Part shown: positions 1-4,539 of the stretch, one piece after another
Layout of the letters: each line of letters begins with the position of its first letter
Numbering within the stretch: position 1 is the stretch's first letter
Source: Limnohabitans sp.
GTDB taxonomy: Bacteria > Pseudomonadota > Gammaproteobacteria > Burkholderiales > Burkholderiaceae_C
DNA: 5,298 nucleotides
Assembly (NCBI GenBank): GCA_021731425.1
Contig: JAKFXJ010000095.1
Location: forward strand, 1-5,298
Reading direction: 5' to 3'
The notes under the pieces: generated by a model
What the model saw: the letters and a program-made list of their open reading frames with translations, nothing else
What the model was told of the DNA's origin: nothing
The model's database searches: none
Program-made: the position numbers and the translations under genes

Positions 1-1
1 C

Positions 2-607
2 CGGGTTTACTGGACTCTGAAAGTGCTGGGCCTCAAAGAGCTGTCGGTGCTCAACGGCGGTGTGAAGGGCTGGACCACGGCCGGTTTGCCACAAAACAAC
101 CAAGCCGTGAAAGTCGCGGCCAGCAGCTTCCAGCCGCAAATCGACACGAGCCTGGTTGCCACCAAAGAAGAGCTGGTGGCCCGCGTGAAAGCCGGTGACG
201 CCGCCTTGATCGACGCCCGCCCAGCAGAATTCTTCAAGGGTGACACCCGCCATGTGGCCGCCAGCGTGCCCGGCACACTGCAAGGCGCAGTGAACGTGGA
301 ACATGACAAATGGTTTGCCCCCGGCACCTCCACCTTTGTGAGCACCGACCAAGCCCAAAAAGTGGCGGCCTCCAGCCCCATCGACCCGGCCAAAGAGACC
401 GTGTCCTTTTGCAACACCGGCCACTGGGCAGCGACAAACTGGTTTGCCATGTCCGAGGTGCTGGGCCAGAAAAACGTGAAGCTCTATGCGGGCTCCATGG
501 TGGAGTGGTCCAAAGACGCCAGCGGCCTGCCAATGGCCAATGTGCCCAGCCGCCCCAAGCAACTCCTGATCGACGCCAAGTTCTGGGCCGAGAAAACCTT
601 CAAGTAA
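2..607 (+). CDS. Rhodanese-type sulfurtransferase, C-terminal part (5' end outside window)
   Basis: The frame is open to the left edge and already reads as protein there (RVYWTLKVLG), so the GTG at 23 is internal and the true start lies outside. The first ~30 visible residues, ending in NGGVKGW, are the typical end of a first rhodanese domain. A second domain follows: an LIDARPAEF strand (visible residues ~69-77), then the active-site loop CNTGHWA with the presumed sulfur-carrying cysteine at 410-412 (visible residue 137), then the closing LYAGSMVEWS segment. This two-domain layout is that of thiosulfate/3-mercaptopyruvate sulfurtransferases, which pass sulfane sulfur through a cysteine persulfide. 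The loop is neither the textbook thiosulfate type nor the mercaptopyruvate type, so the donor is not assigned. The gene ends 9 bases before a YeeE/YedE transporter, which suggests joint use of imported sulfur. Whether it is exported cannot be judged without the N-terminus. The family is very likely; the substrate is open. Confidence 0.92.
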   Translation, partial: RVYWTLKVLGLKELSVLNGGVKGWTTAGLPQNNQAVKVAASSFQPQIDTSLVATKEELVARVKAGDAALIDARPAEFFKGDTRHVAASVPGTLQGAVNVEHDKWFAPGTSTFVSTDQAQKVAASSPIDPAKETVSFCNTGHWAATNWFAMSEVLGQKNVKLYAGSMVEWSKDASGLPMANVPSRPKQLLIDAKFWAEKTFK

Positions 608-616
608 ATTCAGGTC

Positions 617-1690
617 ATGAAACGCCTTCCTTTGGCGGCCTTGCTGGCCGCCTTTTTCATCTTTTTGGCGTTGTCCGTGTCCATCCGCCAAGCCGTGCTG
701 ATGCTGGTGGGCGTGGGCATGGGCGCAGCTTTGGCAGCCGCCCGCTTTGGTTTCACCACCGGTTGGCGCCAGCTCATTGAGCAGCGCAACCCGCAAGGCG
801 TGACCGGGCAGGTGCTGCTGCTGGCACTGGCCACCTTGGCGGCGCTGCCGCTGCTGGGGCAATTTTCTGAACTGCACGCGGCCCTCGGTCCACCGAGCGT
901 GAGCTTGCTGGTGGGCGCATTTGTGTTTGGCCTGACCATGCAAATTGCCGACGGCTGCGGCTCAGGCAGTTTGTACAAAGCGGGTCTGGGCGTGCCGCTC
1001 AACATGGGCATCTTGCCGCTGTTCGCCTTGGGCAGTTTTTTGGGTTCGGTGCACCTAGACAGTTGGTTGTCACTGGGCCAAACGGCCCCGGTCAGTTTTT
1101 CTGCCGAATACGGCACCGGCGGCGCTTTGGGCTTGACACTGGCCCTGCTGGCCGCCGTGCTGGTGGCCGTTCGCCTGTGGGTGGGCGCGGGCCAAAGCTG
1201 GTTCGACAAACGCTGGGGCTGGGGCGCGGTGGCGCTCGCCGCGCTGGCGACATTGAACTTGTTGTTGGCCGGGCAGCCATGGGGCGTGGTCTATGGCTTT
1301 GGCCTGTGGGCGGCCAAAATCTCGGTGGCGCTGGGCGCTTTTGACCCCACCGCGAACGCGTTTTGGGGCCAAGCGGGCAACGCGCAGCGCCTGACCCAAA
1401 CCGTGTTCATGGACGTGACCACCATCACCAACATCGGCATTCTGGGCGGTGCGTTGTGGGTCTCAGCCAAGTCCCCGGCCAGCAGCAAGCCCCTCACCAC
1501 GCAGAAATGGGTGGTTGGCCTGGTGGCCGGTTTCATCATGGGCTACAGCTCCCGCCTGGCCTTTGGCTGCAATATCGGTGCCATGCTCAGCGGCATCTCC
1601 ACCGGCAGCCTGCACGGCTGGCTGTGGGTGCCCCTTGCTTTTGCGGGCACGCTCATTGGCGTGCGCGTGCGCCGCCACTACCAGTTCTGA
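617..1690 (+). CDS. YeeE/YedE-family sulfur-compound transporter (TsuA-like), full length
   Basis: This is a 357-residue, very hydrophobic protein with about ten or more membrane segments (for example ~8-22, 27-45, 65-82, 95-112, 128-146, 168-190, 266-283, 298-312, 335-350). Two family signatures are visible: ADGCGSGSLYKAG (Cys114) and SRLAFGCNIGAMLSGI (Cys319), one in each half, consistent with the internally repeated fold. YeeE/TsuA proteins import thiosulfate through a path lined by conserved cysteines. The length matches full-length family members rather than the half-size PmpA/PmpB forms. Where many relatives have a cysteine in the first half, this protein reads ARFGFTTGWRQ, so only two cysteines occur in the whole chain. 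The ATG at 617 is chosen because MKRLPLAALLAAFF gives a proper first membrane segment; the ribosome binding site is weak (CAGG at 611-614, very close to the ATG), so translation may be coupled to the upstream sulfurtransferase. The family is firm; thiosulfate as substrate is inferred. Confidence 0.93.
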   Translation: MKRLPLAALLAAFFIFLALSVSIRQAVLMLVGVGMGAALAAARFGFTTGWRQLIEQRNPQGVTGQVLLLALATLAALPLLGQFSELHAALGPPSVSLLVGAFVFGLTMQIADGCGSGSLYKAGLGVPLNMGILPLFALGSFLGSVHLDSWLSLGQTAPVSFSAEYGTGGALGLTLALLAAVLVAVRLWVGAGQSWFDKRWGWGAVALAALATLNLLLAGQPWGVVYGFGLWAAKISVALGAFDPTANAFWGQAGNAQRLTQTVFMDVTTITNIGILGGALWVSAKSPASSKPLTTQKWVVGLVAGFIMGYSSRLAFGCNIGAMLSGISTGSLHGWLWVPLAFAGTLIGVRVRRHYQF

Positions 1691-1691
1691 T

Positions 1692-1696
1692 GGAGG
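1692..1696 (+). promoter_or_regulatory. Ribosome binding site of the 55-residue small gene
   Basis: A consensus GGAGG lies 4 bases before the ATG at 1701, immediately after the transporter's stop codon at 1688-1690. It is the strongest Shine-Dalgarno match on the + strand of this cassette and is the main evidence that the short downstream frame is translated. Confidence 0.7.
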
Positions 1697-1700
1697 CCAC

Positions 1701-1868
1701 ATGAACACGACGCACAAACTGCAAGCGGTTTTCTGGCTGACGCTGAGCGCTTTTCTGGCCTGGGACTTTCAGGCCTCCGACCCGGTGGACCTGCGCAAGG
1801 AGCCGCCCCTGATTGCGGCAGGTTCGGGCCAGGCCACGAGTGGCGGGCATTGTTCGATGGCCAAGTGA
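1701..1868 (+). CDS. Small membrane-anchored or exported protein of unknown function, 55 aa
   Basis: I do not recognise a family. The protein starts MNTTHK, followed by a hydrophobic stretch at residues ~8-21 (QAVFWLTLSAFLAW), then a charged, proline-containing segment (SDPVDLRKEPP, ~27-36), then a Gly/Ser/Ala-rich tail ending GGHCSMAK. One positive residue before the hydrophobic stretch fits an N-in single membrane anchor or an uncleaved signal, putting about 30 residues outside the cytoplasm. There is no lipobox. The single cysteine (residue 51) follows a histidine near the C-terminus. The gene has a consensus ribosome binding site and starts 10 bases after the YeeE/YedE transporter, so it is probably the last gene of that operon. 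An accessory role in sulfur-compound uptake is suggested by position only. A chance frame is the alternative, made less likely by the ribosome binding site and the coherent signal-like N-terminus. Confidence 0.68.
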   Translation: MNTTHKLQAVFWLTLSAFLAWDFQASDPVDLRKEPPLIAAGSGQATSGGHCSMAK

Positions 1869-1871
1869 TCG

Positions 1872-1887
1872 GGCCCCATCATGGGCC
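1872..1887. terminator. GC-rich hairpin between convergent genes, possible terminator
   Basis: GGCCC at 1872-1876 pairs with GGGCC at 1883-1887 around a six-base loop. It sits in the 25-base gap between the stop of the small gene and the stop of argP, where both transcripts must end. Neither side is followed by a T-run, so it is not a standard intrinsic terminator, and the stem is only 5 bp. Position is the main argument. Confidence 0.3.
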
Positions 1888-1893
1888 AGGCTT

Positions 1894-2823
1894 CTAGCCC
1901 TGAGCCTGCCGCAAATGCAATCGCGCCGCGGCTTTGACAGCCTCGGTCAGGCGCTGGGCTGAAGGGGCCTCTCGGGCCCAATGCTGCCAATACAAGGCCA
2001 CGTCCACCGTCGCGCCGGGCAGCAACTCCTGCAAAGTTTGAGCAGGGTCAGCCTGCAGCGCAGCACGTTGGGCCAGGTGCTGTTCGGGCACCATGCCCCA
2101 GCCCAGACCCAACTCGATCGCGGTCTCGAAGGCTTCGACCGCCGGGGCAAAGTGACGCGGGTAATGGGGTTGCTGCAGGCCAAAGTGCTGGGCCAAAAAG
2201 GCGTCTTGCAGTGCATCCTTGCGGTTGAAGATGACCGCAGGCTGCGCCAGCATTTTGTGCAAGGACACCGCACCGCTGGGCGTTTGGCAGCGCTTCACCA
2301 CCACAGGCGTGGCCACACAGCAATAACGCATGGTTCCCAGCGGCTCGGCCACACAGCCGCGCATGGGCTCGGCCAAGGTGCTCACGCAGCCGATCACATC
2401 CCCGCTTTTGAGGGCGTCATGCGTGTGGTCCTGGTCATCGATCAGGATTTCAAGCAACAAATGGTGCTTCAAAAGCAAAGGGGCCACACCAGGCAAAAAC
2501 CAGCTGGCCACCGAGTCGGCATTCACCGCCACACTCAGCGATTGCCAACGCTGCGCCTGGCGGGCCGAGGTGCCTTGCAAACCCCCCAGCAAGTCGGCTT
2601 CCATCATGCGCACTTGTTTGACATGGGCCAACAAACTCTGCCCCGCCGGGGTGGCCCGCACCTGCTTACCCCGCACCAGCAGGCGCTGGCCCAAAGTGTC
2701 TTCCAAGGCCTTGATGCGCAAGGACACCGCCGCCAGCGTGAGCGACAAGGCCTGGGCCGCCGCACCAAAACTGCCGTGCTCCACCACGGCGGCCAGGGCT
2801 TCGAGTTGACGGGCGTCGAGCAT
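1894..2823 (-). CDS. argP: ArgP-type LysR-family transcriptional regulator
   Basis: This 309-residue LysR-type protein has the usual family length. The N-terminal winged helix-turn-helix spans residues ~4-63, with the helix-turn-helix at ~18-37 (FGAAAQALSLTLAAVSLRIKALE split by the turn) and the wing at LGQRLLVRGK. The co-inducer domain starts at ~95 with VAVNADSVASWFLP, very close to the corresponding ArgP (IciA) segment NADSLATWLLP as I recall it. Other ArgP-like points are GDVIGCVST (~141-149), EAFETAIELGLGWGMVP (~230-246) and the late LYWQHWAREAP segment. ArgP activates the arginine exporter gene argO in Escherichia coli, with arginine and lysine as opposing effectors; the exporter gene here is the divergent neighbour, which supports the assignment. 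The ATG at 2823 starts exactly where the DNA-binding domain should. No Shine-Dalgarno sequence precedes it; the upstream DNA is AT-rich. It converges on the sulfur cassette with a 25-base gap. Confidence 0.93.
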   Translation of the reverse strand: MLDARQLEALAAVVEHGSFGAAAQALSLTLAAVSLRIKALEDTLGQRLLVRGKQVRATPAGQSLLAHVKQVRMMEADLLGGLQGTSARQAQRWQSLSVAVNADSVASWFLPGVAPLLLKHHLLLEILIDDQDHTHDALKSGDVIGCVSTLAEPMRGCVAEPLGTMRYCCVATPVVVKRCQTPSGAVSLHKMLAQPAVIFNRKDALQDAFLAQHFGLQQPHYPRHFAPAVEAFETAIELGLGWGMVPEQHLAQRAALQADPAQTLQELLPGATVDVALYWQHWAREAPSAQRLTEAVKAAARLHLRQAQG

Positions 2824-2964
2824 GTAGTGGTTAAAAATAAATTGAGTGATGTGAGTTTAATTGAAGATGGTTTAAATCGAAGGGCTTCAACCGCACACTC
2901 AGGGCCATTCACCGGCAGCCCACTCAGGTTGCCCCGCATCACACCGCCTTTCACGGCCTTATAC

Positions 2965-2978
2965 GGCCTCATGAGGCC
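2965..2978. repeat. Perfect 14-bp palindrome upstream of lysE
   Basis: GGCCTCATGAGGCC reads identically on both strands. It ends 3 bases before the lysE ribosome binding site and 13 bases before its ATG. It could be an operator half-site pair or, in the mRNA, part of a leader hairpin. A direct repeat (ACGGCCT at 2953-2959 and 2963-2969) overlaps its left arm. The function is unknown. Confidence 0.5.
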
Positions 2979-2981
2979 CCC

Positions 2982-2985
2982 GGAG
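2982..2985 (+). promoter_or_regulatory. Ribosome binding site of lysE
   Basis: GGAG lies 6 bases before the ATG at 2992. It favours that start over the in-frame ATG at 2971, which sits inside the palindrome, has no Shine-Dalgarno sequence, and would add seven residues (MRPPEIP) ahead of the usual family N-terminus. Confidence 0.7.
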
Positions 2986-2991
2986 ATTCCC

Positions 2992-3663
2992 ATGGTTCTG
3001 AGCTTTCCCACCTTCACCGCTGGCATGGTGCTGAGCATTTCGCTGATCATGGCCATTGGCCCACAAAACGCACATGTGTTGCGCATGGGCCTGCAGCGCC
3101 AGCACCTGTGGCTGACGGTGGCCGTGTGCGCCGTGGCCGACATCGCCTTGATTGGCTTGGGCGTGCTGGGTTTGGCGCAGCTGGGTGGCCTGTCCGACAA
3201 ACTGCACGGCGCACTGGTGGGCGCAGGCATGCTGTTTCTAGCGGTCTATGGCTGGCAGGCGTTTCAGCGGTTTTTACGGCCACTGGCATTGACACTCGAT
3301 TTACCTTCAGCCGATGGCCCCAGCGAGTCCAACAGCGCCACAAGCAGCAGCCAGCCACAGCCCGTCGCCGTGTCGCGCCGCCAAGCCGTGTTGTCGGCGA
3401 TGGCGTTTTCTTGGCTCAACCCACACGCTTGGCTCGACACGGCTGTGCTGATCGGCACGGCCTCGCTGGCCTATGGTCAAGGCAGCACTGTCTTTGGCTT
3501 GGGCGCGGCGGCGGGTTCGATGCTTTGGTTTCTGGTTTTGGGCACTGCCGCCTTCTGGCTGGGTCGTCGTCTGCATTCCCTGCACATTTGGCGTGCACTC
3601 GACGGCGCGGTGGCGCTGATGATGTGGGGCACAGCACTCTGGCTGGGCTTCAGCCTGGTTTGA
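2992..3663 (+). CDS. lysE: LysE/ArgO-family basic amino acid exporter
   Basis: This is a 223-residue inner-membrane protein with about five to six hydrophobic segments. Both family hallmarks are present: IGPQNAHVLRMGL at residues 22-34 in the first helix and its loop, and AFSWLNPHAWLDTAVLIGT at 138-156, the counterpart of the WLNP-x-x-x-LD motif of LysE and ArgO. These exporters expel excess lysine and/or arginine, driven by the membrane potential. Between the third and fourth hydrophobic segments lies a hydrophilic, Ser/Gln/Pro-rich linker (~103-128), longer than in Escherichia coli ArgO (211 residues) but reminiscent of Corynebacterium LysE (233 residues). The start at 2992 is set by the GGAG and the family N-terminus. 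Divergence from an ArgP-type regulator makes lysine/arginine-dependent induction likely. Whether it exports lysine, arginine or both cannot be read from the sequence. It converges on the phnE pair with a 27-base gap. Confidence 0.94.
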   Translation: MVLSFPTFTAGMVLSISLIMAIGPQNAHVLRMGLQRQHLWLTVAVCAVADIALIGLGVLGLAQLGGLSDKLHGALVGAGMLFLAVYGWQAFQRFLRPLALTLDLPSADGPSESNSATSSSQPQPVAVSRRQAVLSAMAFSWLNPHAWLDTAVLIGTASLAYGQGSTVFGLGAAAGSMLWFLVLGTAAFWLGRRLHSLHIWRALDGAVALMMWGTALWLGFSLV

Positions 3664-3672
3664 GGGCGAGCC

Positions 3673-3700
3673 CACCCGCGTCTTGAGTTCTCAACGGGTG
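3673..3700. terminator. Interrupted hairpin between lysE and phnE, possible bidirectional terminator
   Basis: Outer arms CACCCG (3673-3678) and CGGGTG (3695-3700) enclose inner arms TTGAG (3683-3687) and CTCAA (3690-3694). This gives an imperfect stem of about 10-11 bp with a 4-base bulge (3679-3682) on one side and a tight loop. It sits between the two convergent stop codons, its right arm running into the last codons of phnE. There is no T-run on either side, so an intrinsic terminator is only possible. Confidence 0.35.
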
Positions 3701-4539
3701 AGCCAACGCCGCGCCGCAAAACTCAGCGCGTCCACACAAGCCACCATGAGCAGCATGGCCGCCAAAATGGTGGCGGTCTTGTTCATGTGGAACAGCCCCA
3801 TGTGGAAAGACAACAACTGGCCCAAGCCCCCAGCGCCCACCACGCCAAGCACCGCGGCGGCGCGGATGTTGTTTTCCCAGCGGTACAGCGTGTAGCTCAT
3901 GAGCTGCGGCAGCACCTGCGGCAAAGTGGCATAAAAGAACACACGCAGCGGCCCCACGCCCTGGGTACGCAAGGCGTCGCCCGGCCCGGTGGGCACGTTT
4001 TCCATGGCCTCGGCAAACAAACGGCCCAGCACGCCGCTGGTGTGCAGGGCCAGGGCCAGGGTGCCCGCCATGGGCCCGAGGCCCGCAGAGATCAAGAGCA
4101 AAGCGGCCCACACCAATTCAGGAATGGCACGCAAGGCATTGAGCACCCAGCGCGTGGGGCTGCGCAGCCAGGCCGGGTCTTGGGCGGACATGCGGCTGGC
4201 AGGCACGGCCAAGGCCAAGCCCAGTGCCGCCGCGATGGCGGTGCCCAGCGCGGACATGGCCAACGTTTCCCAAGCGGCCCAGGCCACCTTGTTCACAAAC
4301 ACGGGCGAGAAGTCAGGCGGAAAAAACTCGGCCACAAAGCGGCCCATGCTGCGTGCCGCTTCCATCGATGCAAATGCCGCCCAATCGAGCTCCAGCGACA
4401 CAAAACTGGCCACCACCAAAACCAGCAGGGCGGCGGTGAACCAGCAGGCTCTACAGCGTGCATCAAAAATGGGGGGCGGCAATTTGTAGGGCGGGTTGGC
4501 CGCTTCGCGAAAAGAAAACAAAGTGTGTGAGGACTTCAT
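3691..4539 (-). CDS. phnE: Phosphonate-type ABC transporter permease PhnE, second copy
   Basis: This is a 282-residue inner-membrane permease. A cytoplasmic N-terminus (1-30) is followed by a first membrane segment at ~33-48, a periplasmic stretch containing EFFPPDFSP (~71-79, a typical PhnE feature), then the transport core. The conserved PhnE sites are ETLAMSALGTAIAAALG (~91-107), LRAIPELVWA (136-145), the cytoplasmic coupling loop EAMENVP...GVGPLRVFFYATLP (~178-207) that contacts the ATPase, YTLYRWENNIRAAAVLG (217-232) and VVGAGGLGQ (233-241). The start ATG (4539-4537) overlaps the upstream gene's TGA by four bases (ATGA), and GAAAGG lies 7 bases before it inside that gene, so translation is coupled. 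Reading further upstream in the same frame gives Gly/Arg-rich sequence unlike PhnE, so a longer start is rejected. Phosphonate, phosphite or a related anion may be the substrate; without the binding protein this is undecided. Confidence 0.92.
   Translation of the reverse strand: MKSSHTLFSFREAANPPYKLPPPIFDARCRACWFTAALLVLVVASFVSLELDWAAFASMEAARSMGRFVAEFFPPDFSPVFVNKVAWAAWETLAMSALGTAIAAALGLALAVPASRMSAQDPAWLRSPTRWVLNALRAIPELVWAALLLISAGLGPMAGTLALALHTSGVLGRLFAEAMENVPTGPGDALRTQGVGPLRVFFYATLPQVLPQLMSYTLYRWENNIRAAAVLGVVGAGGLGQLLSFHMGLFHMNKTATILAAMLLMVACVDALSFAARRWLTR

Larger units (their letters stand above)
2824..2991. promoter_or_regulatory. Divergent argP-lysE control region
   Basis: These 168 bases separate the two start codons and must hold both promoters and, by family precedent, the ArgP binding site. 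The part next to argP (2831-2877) is strikingly AT-rich for this DNA. It contains AATTGA twice (2840-2845, 2859-2864), GTTTAA twice (2855-2860, 2870-2875), and an inverted pair TTGAAG (2861-2866) / CTTCAA (2885-2890). One T-N11-A LysR-type spacing falls at 2842/2854. On the - strand, TATTTT (2839-2834) is a possible -10 element for argP, implying a very short leader. The GC-rich half nearer lysE holds CACTCAGG twice, 25 bases apart (2896-2903, 2921-2928), and a 14-bp palindrome. I cannot name a convincing -35/-10 pair for lysE. The region is near certain as a regulatory spacer; the individual elements are tentative. Confidence 0.65.

Noticed and set aside
23..25. GTG as the start of the sulfurtransferase.
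   Set aside because: The frame is open to the window edge and the codons before it (RVYWTLK) continue the rhodanese fold, so the gene is truncated by the window, not short.
610..1209. 199-codon open frame on the - strand opposite the YeeE/YedE gene, and several similar long frames opposite the phnE genes.
   Set aside because: All lie wholly over confidently identified genes and translate to Pro/Ala/Ser/Arg-rich sequence without domains, typical of antisense frames in high-GC DNA.
1449..1700. Upstream extension of the small gene's frame into the transporter gene.
   Set aside because: The extension is a shadow of the transporter's reading frame. The GGAGG just before 1701 and the signal-like N-terminus from 1701 mark the real start.
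2929..2965. Possible lysE promoter with TTGCCC (2929-2934) and TATACG (2960-2965).
   Set aside because: The spacing is 25 bases, far from the usual 16-18, and each element matches consensus at only four positions.
1981..2991. Open frame on the + strand running antisense through argP and directly into lysE, which could suggest a large fusion protein.
   Set aside because: The region opposite argP gives His/Gln/Arg-rich sequence with no recognisable domain, as expected from the mirror frame of a GC-rich gene. argP is clearly real, and LysE homology begins only at 2992 behind a proper ribosome binding site.
2971..2991. Alternative upstream ATG for lysE.
   Set aside because: It has no Shine-Dalgarno, lies inside the palindrome and adds seven residues not expected at the family N-terminus; GGAG at 2982-2985 serves the ATG at 2992.
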